From a virus, in the IMG/VR virus record IMGVR_UViG_3300005965_000004, positions 1-64,000 of that record: 64,000 bases of DNA. One strand, 5' to 3'. Under the pieces are notes generated by a model, which was not told where the DNA came from, searched no databases, and saw nothing but the letters and a program-made list of their open reading frames with translations. Every line of letters begins with the position of its first letter. Positions within the stretch are counted from its first letter, which is position 1. Shown here in pieces: positions 15,441-20,643 of the stretch. The translations under genes and the position numbers were made by a program.

Positions 15441-15515
15441 TGGTGCCCGTTGGTGGAATTGAACCACCGACCTCTTGTACGTCAAACAAGCATTCTTCCA
15501 CTGAACTAAACGGGC
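15441..15515 (-). tRNA. tRNA-Val(GAC)
   Basis: Canonical cloverleaf: acceptor GCCCGTT/AACGGGC, anticodon arm CTTGT-TTGACGT-ACAAG, T loop TTCAATT, A73, encoded CCA. Confidence 0.95.
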
Positions 15516-15518
15516 ATA

Positions 15519-15749
15519 TTATATTCTATCATTTTTGTTTATCTTTGTCAATAGATTTTTAAATTCTGGTTTATGTGGAAGCATACAACCAGAACAGTCT
15601 TTTACAACTTCCATCATCGTTCTCATGTATTTAGGCTTTCCACCGAAATTTTCACAATCTCTGTCATACAAAGGACATTTACAAAACTCACAACTAAACC
15701 TCACACAAGGATTGTCATGGCAAGGGTAAAACTCACAGCAATTTGCCAT
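15519..15749 (-). CDS. cysteine-rich small domain protein (PF04071 type)
   Basis: The order CCEFYPCHDNPC, FSCEFCKCPLYDRDCENFGG, VKDCSGCMLPHKP matches the cysteine-rich small domain family, in which the cysteines probably bind metal. Length fits. ATG 15749 is about ten bases after AAGGAG; an ATG at 15776 is possible. A late promoter box (15778) precedes it. The function of the family is not established. Confidence 0.75.
   Translation of the reverse strand: MANCCEFYPCHDNPCVRFSCEFCKCPLYDRDCENFGGKPKYMRTMMEVVKDCSGCMLPHKPEFKNLLTKINKNDRI
15523..15551 (-). promoter_or_regulatory. sigma70-like promoter of tRNA-Val/Gly
   Basis: TTGACA (15551-15546), 17-bp spacer ending ATGA, TAGAAT (15528-15523), eight bases upstream of tRNA-Val. 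Confidence 0.65.
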
Positions 15750-15777
15750 AGAAAATAACTCCTTATTCATTTTCAAT

Positions 15778-15785
15778 TATTTATA
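15778..15785 (-). promoter_or_regulatory. T4-type late promoter box TATAAATA
   Basis: Exact box 28 bases upstream of the cysteine-rich gene. Confidence 0.45.
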
Positions 15786-15794
15786 AAACAGGAT

Positions 15795-15889
15795 AGATAG
15801 TGTGCCGTCCACACGGCATCTTCCCCATAATGGCGGGGAAGATAGGAGTCGAATCTATTTTTGTTTGTTTTGCAGAAGCTATCCTTCAT
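15795..15889 (-). other. tRNA-like remnant followed by two hairpins
   Basis: A T-loop-like TTCGACT sits in a weak stem and is bounded by GAAGGATAG and CTATCTTC, which can pair with one bulge. It is followed by TCTTCCCC/GGGGAAGA and TGCCGT-GTGG-ACGGCA hairpins. No anticodon arm can be found. I read this as a decayed tRNA plus processing or termination hairpins. Confidence 0.4.
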
Positions 15890-15903
15890 TTACAAATAGA
15901 AAT

Positions 15904-15987
15904 TGGTAGGGGTGGTGGGATTTGAACCCACGTTTTCAACGTACCGCTACAGTTATACTGCTTATAAGACAGCACTGGTACACCCCT
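15904..15987 (-). tRNA. aberrant tRNA-like gene (possible anticodon TAT)
   Basis: Acceptor AGGGGTG/CACCCCT, T arm GTGGG-TTCAAAT-CCCAC, A73 and CCA are perfect. Between them there is no normal D arm: GTACC pairs with GGTAC 31 bases later, enclosing an arm with loop CTTATAA (TAT if read as anticodon). It may be a non-canonical tRNA or a decayed one. Confidence 0.5.
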
Positions 15988-16303
15988 ATATGTGAAGATT
16001 GTTCCTGTACCCGGGATTCTGTCATTGAAGACGTACATTTATCTAATGCCACTAACCCGACTATCACTGAGTTGCTCACCCTCTAAGTCTGTTTGTGTCG
16101 CTACCTAGGTAGTGAAAATGACTGTTCAGTTCACTCCAGACTTCTTCGAGAGGTCTGTGTCAGGATTTGAACCTGTTACCAACACCCGCCATACTGATTT
16201 GTTTTTTAGGTGCAGTCTCCTACCGTGAGCAAAGTAGTCCCGAAGTTCCTCCCCTGGCTACAAGAGCCTCAGGCGTACGTCCAGAACAATCTTCAAAGAA
16301 CAT
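15988..16303 (-). other. 316-base stretch without a clear gene
   Basis: No ORF with coding character. A T-arm-like ACAGG-TTCAAAT-CCTGA at about 16160-16180 has no matching acceptor strand nearby. There is a CTACC-TA-GGTAG hairpin near 16100 and a D-arm-like AACTCAGTGATAGTC near 16070. I read it as debris of one or two tRNAs with possible RNA structure. Confidence 0.4.
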
Positions 16304-16388
16304 TGGTAGCGGGGGTTGGATTTGAACCAACGTTTCGCAATCGCGACTTGGTTATGAGCCAAGTGAGTAGCCACTACTCTACCCCGCA
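16304..16388 (-). tRNA. initiator-like tRNA-Met(CAT) with extended variable arm
   Basis: Body closely follows bacterial fMet: GCGGGG/CCCCGC after a T1-T72 mismatch at the end of the acceptor, loop CTCATAA on a TTGG/CCAA stem, T loop TTCAAAT, A73, CCA. An unpaired 1-72 is the initiator hallmark. The variable region is 15 nt with a TCGC-GATT-GCGA hairpin, which fMet does not have. Confidence 0.8.
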
Positions 16389-16395
16389 GTAAATT

Positions 16396-16471
16396 TGGTA
16401 CCCCTACAAGGAATCGAACCTTGACCTTCAGGTTTAGGAAACCTGTGCGCTTTCCATTATACCATAGGGGT
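16396..16471 (-). tRNA. tRNA-Arg(CCT)
   Basis: Canonical: ACCCCTA/TAGGGGT, CAGGT-TTCCTAA-ACCTG, T loop TTCGATT, A73, encoded CCA. Confidence 0.95.
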
Positions 16472-16478
16472 ATAAAAT

Positions 16479-16553
16479 TGGCTGGGGTGGAAGGGTTCGA
16501 ACCTCCGACTTCCTGGTTCAGAGCCAGGCGTTCTTCCACTGAACTACACCCCA
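16479..16553 (-). tRNA. tRNA-Gln(CTG)
   Basis: Canonical: TGGGGTG/CACCCCA, CCTGG-CTCTGAA-CCAGG, T loop TTCGAAC, G73, encoded CCA. Confidence 0.95.
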
Positions 16554-16557
16554 ATAA

Positions 16558-16634
16558 TGGCACGCCTGGCAGGACTCAAACCTGCAACACTTCGCTTAGA
16601 AGGCGAATTTTCTATTCAATTGAAATACAGGCGC
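16558..16634 (-). tRNA. tRNA-Arg(TCT)
   Basis: Acceptor GCGCCTG/CAGGCGT with a terminal G-T, anticodon arm TTCGC-CTTCTAA-GCGAA, T loop TTTGAGT, G73, encoded CCA. Confidence 0.9.
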
Positions 16635-16643
16635 TTAAAATTT

Positions 16644-16718
16644 TGGTACTCCTACGGGGAGTCGAACCCCGGTTACATGGCTGAGAACCACGCGTCCTAA
16701 CCACTAGACGATAGGAGC
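16644..16718 (-). tRNA. tRNA-Glu(CTC)
   Basis: Acceptor GCTCCTA/TAGGAGT, loop TTCTCAG, T arm CGGGG-TTCGACT-CCCCG, A73, encoded CCA. Nearly identical outside the anticodon arm to tRNA-Glu(TTC) at 20280, so the two are duplicates. Confidence 0.95.
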
Positions 16719-16724
16719 AAAAAA

Positions 16725-16901
16725 TTACTTTTCGACCTTTGGAACAATTCTTCCTTCAAACTTATCTCCGTCAAGTACTCCATGAAATATAGGAATATCG
16801 CTACCTATTTTTCTTGCTTCATCTCTTGCTTGGTTCAATCTCTCAAAAGGTCCTACGTATTTATTATCGTTCACTACAAAAAAACCCTGTTTTGTACTCA
16901 T
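16725..16901 (-). CDS. small hypothetical protein, 58 aa
   Basis: From ATG 16901 (GGAG upstream) it reads MSTKQGFFVVNDNKYVGPFE, then LNQARDEARKIGSDIPIFHG. The pattern resembles short phage proteins with one beta-hairpin and one helix. It overlaps the zinc-ribbon gene upstream by four bases, so both are probably translated together. Function unknown. Confidence 0.6.
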   Translation of the reverse strand: MSTKQGFFVVNDNKYVGPFERLNQARDEARKIGSDIPIFHGVLDGDKFEGRIVPKVEK

Positions 16902-17086
16902 GTCAATGCTCCATTTCCGAAACCACATTCATCATCATGTTCTCTTACTAATTCTTCGATCCATTTGTCCCTCAAAGTATTTCTACAATTCCAACAATAA
17001 GGTAAAGCTTTATGGAATACAAAATGTACATTGACTTTACCAGGAACGAATTCTCCACATTCAACACATTTTACAAAGTACTTCAT
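16898..17086 (-). CDS. small zinc-ribbon protein, 62 aa
   Basis: CVECGEF and CWNCRNT give two CxxC pairs, and a later C may add to the site. AAGGAA precedes ATG 17086, which overlaps the stop of the gene upstream as ATGA. Function unknown. Confidence 0.6.
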   Translation of the reverse strand: MKYFVKCVECGEFVPGKVNVHFVFHKALPYCWNCRNTLRDKWIEELVREHDDECGFGNGALT

Positions 17087-17291
17087 TCGATGTTTTCCTT
17101 GTCAATCTCTTCATTATACTTACGTATATATCTCATTAGGAAAATAGCCTTGTCATCTCTCTTGAAAGTAGCATTTCCAATTTCCTTCTTGTCATGAATG
17201 GGTACAGGAAACCATTATCAGTCTTGTACCACATTTCACCATCTCTGTAATATTCAAAATGTACTTCCTGATCCTTAACAAGGTCTATCAT
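17083..17291 (-). pseudogene. small phage gene split by a one-base frameshift
   Basis: Frame one from ATG 17291 reads MIDLVKDQEVHFEYYRDGEM and WYKTDNGF; the family-like continuation VPIHDKKEIGNATFKRDD, KAIFLMRYIRKYNEEIDKEN is in the next frame and ends at 17083, overlapping the next start. One missing base near GGTTTCCTG (about 17208) explains both. Many T4-like phages have a protein with this GNATF...MRYIRK ending, function unknown. Confidence 0.6.
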
Positions 17292-17324
17292 TTTTATAAT
17301 GGACTTCTTCGATATTAATTATAA

Positions 17325-17400
17325 TGGCGGGACCGACGAGATTTGAACTCGCATTTTCCACATTGACAGTGTGGTGCTCTACCAGTTGAGCTACAGCCCC
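17325..17400 (-). tRNA. tRNA-Asp(GTC), first copy
   Basis: Acceptor GGGGCTG/CGGTCCC with wobbles, D stem GCTC/GAGC, anticodon arm CCACA-CTGTCAA-TGTGG, G73, encoded CCA. Confidence 0.9.
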
Positions 17401-17411
17401 GAAAAATTGTG

Positions 17412-17508
17412 GACGATGTGTGACGACTTGGCATCACTGACACAAACACGCCTTTGTGTCCCATCTCAATATCAGTGTTATGTGCGTGACAACTGATATT
17501 ACATCGAC
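17412..17508 (-). ncRNA. four-way-junction RNA candidate inside the tRNA array
   Basis: No tRNA or ORF fits. An outer helix (CGATGT 17506-17501 with ACATCG 17419-17414) closes three perfect hairpins: AATATCAGT/ACTGATATT (9 bp), GACACAAA/TTTGTGTC (8 bp) and GTGA/TCAC (4 bp). The shape is a cloverleaf, but no T loop or anticodon loop of normal size is present. It lies between tRNA-Arg(ACG) and tRNA-Asp(GTC). Confidence 0.6.
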
Positions 17509-17515
17509 CAATAAA

Positions 17516-17591
17516 TGGTACCTCTGAAAGGACTCGAACCCTTAACTCTTCGTTCGTAGCGAAGTATGATTTCCTGTTTCACTACAGAGGC
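17516..17591 (-). tRNA. tRNA-Arg(ACG)
   Basis: Canonical: GCCTCTG/CAGAGGT, CTTCG-CTACGAA-CGAAG, T loop TTCGAGT, A73, encoded CCA. A34 would need deamination to inosine to read all CGN codons it normally serves. Confidence 0.95.
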
Positions 17592-17597
17592 AAAAAT

Positions 17598-17674
17598 TGG
17601 TACCCAGTAGAGGATTCGAACCTCTGATCCCTTGCTTGTAAGGCAAGTGCCTTCTACCGCTCGGCCAACCGGGC
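17598..17674 (-). tRNA. tRNA-Val(TAC)
   Basis: Acceptor GCCCGGT/ACTGGGT, anticodon arm CTTGC-CTTACAA-GCAAG, T arm CAGAGG-type with loop TTCGAAT, A73, encoded CCA. Confidence 0.9.
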
Positions 17675-17681
17675 ATATATT

Positions 17682-17759
17682 TGGTACCGGGAGAGAGATT
17701 CGAACTCTCAAAAAACACTGGTTCTAAGCCAGCTGCATATGCCATTCTGCTACCCCGGC
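17682..17759 (-). tRNA. tRNA with Leu anticodon (TAG) but short variable loop
   Basis: Acceptor GCCGGGG/TCCCGGT, anticodon arm GCTGG-CTTAGAA-CCAGT, T arm GAGAG-TTCGAAT-CTCTC, A73, CCA. The variable loop is only 7 nt (GTTTTTT), whereas leucine tRNAs normally have a long arm. Amino acid identity is therefore uncertain. Confidence 0.8.
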
Positions 17760-17770
17760 ATTTTATCAAA

Positions 17771-17839
17771 TGGTGATGTCGGGGAGACTCGAACTCCCAT
17801 TACACTAAGCCGCGATACCACTGTTTAAAAGCCGACATT
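17771..17839 (-). tRNA. degenerate tRNA-like gene lacking a full anticodon arm
   Basis: T arm GGGAG-TTCGAGT-CTCCC, acceptor 3' strand, A73 and CCA are good, and the 5' acceptor pairs apart from one mismatch. Only about 34 bases separate acceptor and T arm, too few for both D and anticodon arms. Probably a tRNA that lost its anticodon arm. Confidence 0.45.
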
Positions 17840-17880
17840 TACAGACTCCTGTTAAAATTCTTATTGTGTGCAACATTTAT

Positions 17881-17909
17881 AATATAACATATTCCATGTT
17901 AATTGTCAA
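17881..17909 (-). promoter_or_regulatory. sigma70-like promoter inside the tRNA array
   Basis: TTGACA (17909-17904), 17-bp spacer ending ATGT, TATATT (17886-17881). Would drive the tRNAs from 17839 downward. Confidence 0.65.
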
Positions 17910-17992
17910 TGGCACCCGTGGTAGGATTCGAACCTACATTTTCAGTTCCAATTACCTTTACTGAGGTAGAAGCTCAGCAGGACTACACGGGC
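17910..17992 (-). tRNA. aberrant tRNA-like gene (possible anticodon TCT)
   Basis: Acceptor GCCCGTG/CACGGGT, T arm GTAGG-TTCGAAT-CCTAC, G73 and CCA are perfect. A five-pair arm CTGAG-CTTCTAC-CTCAG follows the acceptor after only eight bases, and 23 bases then precede the T arm. AGTCC can pair with GGAACT around it. This is the same abnormal plan as at 15904. Confidence 0.5.
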
Positions 17993-18006
17993 ATTTTTAG
18001 TATTTA

Positions 18007-18080
18007 TGGAGCTGCTATTCGGATTTGAACCGAAATCTTTTCCTTTACGAGAGGAAAGCTTTACATTAAGCTATAGCAGC
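18007..18080 (-). tRNA. tRNA-Thr(CGT)
   Basis: Canonical: GCTGCTA/TAGCAGC, TTTCCT-type arm with loop CTCGTAA, T loop TTCAAAT, T73, encoded CCA. Its first 15 bases also encode the end of the HNH gene at 18066. Confidence 0.9.
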
Positions 18081-18383
18081 GTATTTTCTATCTCTAAGTT
18101 TTCTTTGAATTCTTCCATTTCCACGATTCGCACCTTTAGAAGTTTTTGTTAAACTGTGGCAGTTTGGGCAAAGTAAAGTTAAATTTTCTTCTTTACTGTT
18201 ACTGGCATTTCCATCAATATGTTCAATTTCTAATGGAATATTTCTAGTAAATTCATTGACTTCGTTCCAACCACATCTTGAACATTTTGAATCAAACTTT
18301 TTGAAAATATATCTTTTTACATAATTGGAAAGATTTTCTTCTCCAACTTTATTTCCAGAAACTTTTTTTGTTTTTCCAATCAT
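18066..18383 (-). CDS. HNH homing endonuclease inserted between threonine tRNA genes
   Basis: The 105-residue protein has a full HNH module: CSRCGWNEVNEFTRNIPLEI, EHIDGNASNSKEENLTLLC, PNCHSLTKTSKGANRGNGR. This family is a common phage mobile endonuclease. ATG 18383 follows directly after the T stem of a truncated tRNA-Thr(GGT), and the stop codon lies within tRNA-Thr(CGT). There is no ribosome binding site, so it may be poorly translated. The position points to insertion into a tRNA gene. Confidence 0.8.
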   Translation of the reverse strand: MIGKTKKVSGNKVGEENLSNYVKRYIFKKFDSKCSRCGWNEVNEFTRNIPLEIEHIDGNASNSKEENLTLLCPNCHSLTKTSKGANRGNGRIQRKLRDRKYAAIA

Positions 18384-18384
18384 T

Positions 18385-18447
18385 GACAGAATCGAACTGT
18401 CGTTACTACTATACCAAAGTAGCTTTCTACCATTGAAATAAGCGGGC
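18385..18447 (-). pseudogene. tRNA-Thr(GGT) truncated by the HNH insertion
   Basis: From the 5' end, GCCCGCT, D arm TTTC-AATGGTA-GAAA, anticodon arm CTACT-TTGGTAT-AGTAG and T arm GACAG-TTCGATT-CTGTC are all intact. The 3' acceptor strand (expected AGCGGGC) and CCA are replaced by the start of the HNH ORF. Confidence 0.75.
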
Positions 18448-18467
18448 ATTTGTCAAGAATTTTTATA

Positions 18468-18554
18468 AGCTAGTGGACGGATTCGAACCGCCGCGTGGCT
18501 TTCGCCATCCTCCTTACAAGAGAGGCGCAATCGACCAGACTATGCGACACTAGC
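18468..18554 (-). tRNA. tRNA-Thr(TGT) with long variable arm
   Basis: Acceptor GCTAGTG/CACTAGC, anticodon arm CCTCT-CTTGTAA-GGAGG, T loop TTCGAAT, T73, no encoded CCA. The variable region is 16 nt with TGGC-GAAA-GCCA, a class II feature not expected for threonine. The D arm is like tRNA-Gly(TCC) at 21060. Confidence 0.8.
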
Positions 18555-18564
18555 ATATTAAATT

Positions 18565-18658
18565 TGGCGGAGAGCTAGAGAATCGAACTCTAACCGGCAT
18601 ATTTTATCCGGGACACTTTAGCAGAGTGCTCCAACGAACCAATATTTGGCTGCTCTCC
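18565..18658 (-). tRNA. tRNA-Ser(GCT)
   Basis: Acceptor GGAGAGC/GCTCTCC, loop CTGCTAA, long variable arm, T loop TTCGATT, G73, encoded CCA. Confidence 0.9.
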
Positions 18659-18677
18659 AAAATTAAATCAGAATGGA

Positions 18678-18719
18678 CTTTTGCTTTACTTGTGCTCTAC
18701 CAGTTGAGCTACCCTCCCA
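18678..18719 (-). pseudogene. 5' half of a tRNA
   Basis: GGGAGGG, TA, GCTC-AACTGGTA-GAGC is an intact acceptor 5' strand and D arm, as in tRNA-Asp, but no anticodon stem, T arm or 3' acceptor strand follows. Confidence 0.6.
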
Positions 18720-18722
18720 TAA

Positions 18723-18794
18723 TGGCGGAAGGGGCAGGACTTGAACCTACAACATCAAGTTGGACTTAGCGTTAATTGCTGTAGCCATTCTTCC
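18723..18794 (-). tRNA. degenerate tRNA-like gene
   Basis: T arm GTAGG-TTCAAGT-CCTGC, G73 and CCA are good. The acceptor pairs at five of seven positions and the 37-base interior has no convincing anticodon arm. Likely decaying. Confidence 0.4.
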
Positions 18795-18811
18795 TTTATT
18801 TTCAAAGAATT

Positions 18812-18886
18812 TGGTCGTAGCCCAGGGAATCGAACCCTGTTGAGACTGGATATGAGTCAGTCTAAGATGCCAACCTACCGACTACG
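18812..18886 (-). tRNA. tRNA-Met/Ile2(CAT)
   Basis: Acceptor CGTAGTC/GGCTACG, loop CTCATAT on an ACTG/CAGT stem with an A-C closing mismatch, T arm CAGGG-TTCGATT-CCCTG, A73, CCA. Elongator Met or lysidine-dependent Ile cannot be told apart from sequence alone. Confidence 0.8.
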
Positions 18887-18910
18887 AAAAATCGTTCTAT
18901 AGGATATATT

Positions 18911-18985
18911 TGGTGGAGACGGTGGGAGTCCAACCCACCAAAAAAACCTTGCAAGGGTTTCTCGCCTGCCCGACTGTTCGTCCCC
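18911..18985 (-). tRNA. tRNA-Ala(TGC), unusual anticodon stem
   Basis: Acceptor GGGGACG/CGTCTCC contains the G3-U70 pair and A73, the alanine identity set. The anticodon region is a palindrome (AAACCCTTGCAAGGGTTT), so the loop can be drawn with 6 or 8 bases; with a seven-base loop CTTGCAA the anticodon is TGC. The T loop is TTGGACT. Cys(GCA) is the less likely alternative. Confidence 0.65.
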
Positions 18986-18995
18986 ATTATCTCAC

Positions 18996-19050
18996 AGGAT
19001 GATTTTTTCTCTTTTACCATAAAGATTTTTGAGATTGCTGAACTCATCCT
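18996..19050 (-). ncRNA. Y-RNA-like element E3 inside the tRNA array
   Basis: AGGATGA (19050-19044) pairs with TCATCCT (19002-18996), with the shared 20-nt motif at 19052-19033 and an inner hairpin CTTTA-TGG-TAAAAG. It matches E2 in size and helix and differs by the compensatory A-T pair. It lies between tRNA-Pro and tRNA-Ala. Confidence 0.55.
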
Positions 19051-19069
19051 TCTGAGTTATTTACAAAAA

Positions 19070-19146
19070 TGGTCGGGATGGAGGGATTCGAACCCCCGAT
19101 TCCTCGGCCCCAAACCGAGTGACCTACCAAACTAGCCTACATCCCG
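19070..19146 (-). tRNA. tRNA-Pro(TGG)
   Basis: Canonical: CGGGATG/CATCCCG, CTCGG-TTTGGGG-CCGAG, T loop TTCGAAT, A73, encoded CCA. Confidence 0.95.
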
Positions 19147-19154
19147 ATGAAAAT

Positions 19155-19231
19155 TGGTATCGACGACCGGATTTGAACCGGTGATTTTCACATTGAAAGT
19201 GTGATGGATTAGACCACTATCCTACGCCGAC
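19155..19231 (-). tRNA. tRNA-Glu(TTC), first copy
   Basis: Acceptor GTCGGCG/CGTCGAT with wobbles, arm TCACA-CTTTCAA-TGTGA, T arm ACCGG-TTCAAAT-CCGGT, A73, encoded CCA. Confidence 0.9.
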
Positions 19232-19243
19232 ATTGATATCTAT

Positions 19244-19272
19244 AATATAATAGATTCAAGAGTCTTTGTCAA
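19244..19272 (-). promoter_or_regulatory. sigma70-like promoter of tRNA-Glu(TTC) and following tRNAs
   Basis: TTGACA (19272-19267), 17-bp spacer, TATATT (19249-19244), 13 bases from the tRNA. It overlaps the end of the small gene upstream. Confidence 0.65.
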
Positions 19273-19411
19273 GTCCTTTCTTCATTTTTTCTTCTTCAAG
19301 CATCTTCATTGTGAATCTCGATTCAGCTATAACTTCATAGTAACTGTCATCCACGAATCTTTCAAGAAGACTAATGATCCTCATTACTCTTTCTATTTTT
19401 CTGTCTTCCAT
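19256..19411 (-). CDS. small hypothetical protein, 51 aa
   Basis: AAGGAA before ATG 19411 supports the start, just downstream of the kinase stop. The protein is helical and charged (MEDRKIERVMRIISLLERFV, KMLEEEKMKKGLDKDS). Similar short proteins are common in T4-like phages, without known role. Confidence 0.6.
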   Translation of the reverse strand: MEDRKIERVMRIISLLERFVDDSYYEVIAESRFTMKMLEEEKMKKGLDKDS

Positions 19412-19423
19412 TTGTCGAGTTCC

Positions 19424-20083
19424 TTATATAACAATATCAGCAAAAGGTTTTAGCTTCTCGACTTCCTTACATTCCATTTCAACAACTTTTGCCCTGAAGT
19501 CGCTTGTCTCGTTTTCTTTCTTCCTTTTGTTTCTGAAGTCAAATGTCGATTTTGGGTCTGTGTTTCCAATATGTATTCTAACATCAGAACAAATCTTATT
19601 ATGACATCCATACAAACCTTCAAAAATCAAAATGTCACAATTAGACTTATCTATGCTTGCCTGTATAATAGCAGTAGAGAACTTTGACATTATGAAGAAC
19701 TGTATGTTATTATATAGTGGATTTTTGAATGTTTCAAAAGTCCAACAAAGTCTCTTCCAATCCCATTCATTAGGACCAACAGTATCCAAGTTTTCTTTTC
19801 TCACATCATTTCTTATATGCCACGGTGTTTTGTAATAATCATCACCAGAAATAATGTGACATTGCTTTCCAGAATTAATGAAGTATTCTGCTAGCTTGAA
19901 TGCTGTTTCTGACTTCCTAGTTCCAGAAATTCCACCAACTGAAATTATAGCTTTTTTCAGCAAAATTTTCTTGTCAAGTCTGTCAATTATTCTTTTGGCA
20001 TTCTTCTCACTAACACTGTCCCAAACTAAATAATCTCCAAACATAAGCTTTCCCTTTTTTCTTGAAAGAGTGTTAAAAATCAT
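19424..20083 (-). CDS. uridine kinase-like P-loop kinase
   Basis: The P-loop is ISVGGISGTRKSETAFKLAE at about 47-66, followed by HIISGDDYYKTPWHIRND, which resembles the acceptor-site motif of uridine kinases (DDYY) and phosphoribulokinases. A second strand (CDILIFEGLYG) fits the Walker B region. Usual family length is about 210, as here (219 aa). An internal ATG at 20044 after AGGGAAAG is an alternative start. The substrate (nucleoside or other) is not determined. It interrupts the tRNA array. Confidence 0.6.
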   Translation of the reverse strand: MIFNTLSRKKGKLMFGDYLVWDSVSEKNAKRIIDRLDKKILLKKAIISVGGISGTRKSETAFKLAEYFINSGKQCHIISGDDYYKTPWHIRNDVRKENLDTVGPNEWDWKRLCWTFETFKNPLYNNIQFFIMSKFSTAIIQASIDKSNCDILIFEGLYGCHNKICSDVRIHIGNTDPKSTFDFRNKRKKENETSDFRAKVVEMECKEVEKLKPFADIVI

Positions 20084-20108
20084 CGCACTCTTATTTAGGG
20101 ATTTGAAA

Positions 20109-20184
20109 TGGTGCCGCCTTTGGGAATCGAACCCAACTCTTCACGGGCTTCAACCGAACGCTTCTCCAGTATAGCTTAGACGGC
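20109..20184 (-). tRNA. tRNA-Phe(GAA)
   Basis: Acceptor GCCGTCT/AGGCGGC, loop TTGAAGC (stem with one mismatch), T arm TTGGG-TTCGATT-CCCAA, A73, encoded CCA. Confidence 0.85.
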
Positions 20185-20193
20185 ATAAAATTA

Positions 20194-20270
20194 TGGTGGA
20201 TGGACTCTGAATTGAACCGAGGACACCCTGGATTTTTAGTCCAGTGCTCTACCAGCTGAGCTACCCAGCC
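20194..20270 (-). tRNA. tRNA with anticodon AAA, partly degenerate
   Basis: D arm GCTC/GAGC and anticodon arm CTGGA-CTAAAAA-TCCAG are perfect, but the acceptor has a C3-T70 mismatch and the T stem a G-A mismatch. AAA would read UUU, with unmodified A34, which is rare; tRNA-Phe(GAA) is next door. Possibly mutated from another tRNA. Confidence 0.65.
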
Positions 20271-20279
20271 ATAAAATAT

Positions 20280-20354
20280 TGGTACTCCCACGGGGAGTCG
20301 AACCCCGGTTACAGGACTGAAAACCCTGTGTCCTAGCCACTAGACGATAGGAGC
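20280..20354 (-). tRNA. tRNA-Glu(TTC), second copy
   Basis: GCTCCTA/TGGGAGT, loop TTTTCAG, T arm CGGGG-TTCGACT-CCCCG, A73, CCA. Duplicate of tRNA-Glu(CTC) at 16644 with changed anticodon. Confidence 0.9.
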
Positions 20355-20360
20355 ATAAAT

Positions 20361-20447
20361 TGGTACTGCGGGTGGGATTTGAACCCACGTCGGCTTTCAC
20401 CACACCTTATCAGAGTGTTGCCTGACACCGGACTCGGCTACCGCAGT
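20361..20447 (-). tRNA. tRNA-Ile(GAT) with long variable arm
   Basis: ACTGCGG/CCGCAGT, arm ACACT-CTGATAA-GGTGT, T arm GTGGG-TTCAAAT-CCCAC, A73, CCA. The variable region is 13 nt with GGT-GAAA-GCC, and the D arm is of class II type. Isoleucine tRNAs normally have a short variable loop. Confidence 0.8.
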
Positions 20448-20457
20448 ATAAAAATTC

Positions 20458-20533
20458 AGGATGGTTAGTTTGATGGATTTGAACCATCTAAGATGTCGAT
20501 TAGAAGTCGATGTTGTTATGCTGAAACCATCCT
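20458..20533 (-). tRNA. aberrant tRNA-like gene (possible Arg TCT)
   Basis: The ends pair over nine bases (AGGATGGTT/AACCATCCT). Inside are an arm TCGA-CTTCTAA-TCGA (TCT) and T arm GATGG-TTCAAAT-CCATC, but six to seven extra bases separate T arm and outer stem and the D arm is short. The first bases resemble the E1-E3 motif (AAGGATG..TTCAGCA). Confidence 0.5.
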
Positions 20534-20551
20534 TCTCTTATTTACAAAATT

Positions 20552-20637
20552 TGGAGTCCCGGTAGGGAATTTCACCCATTATACTTTTAATACTTGGCCG
20601 TTCCTCTCCAAGCATCTACGCCTTTTACGCTCGCGAC
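20552..20637 (-). tRNA. degenerate tRNA-like gene
   Basis: T73-CCA end and a weak acceptor (GTCGCGA against CCGGGAC, two mismatches), a T loop without TTC (TGAAATT) and no clear anticodon arm. Class II length (86 nt). Confidence 0.35.
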
Positions 20638-20643
20638 AAAATT

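Noticed and set aside
15988-16303. tmRNA or another large tRNA-like RNA
   Set aside because: There is no matching acceptor pair, no tag ORF and no CCA end; only isolated tRNA-like motifs.
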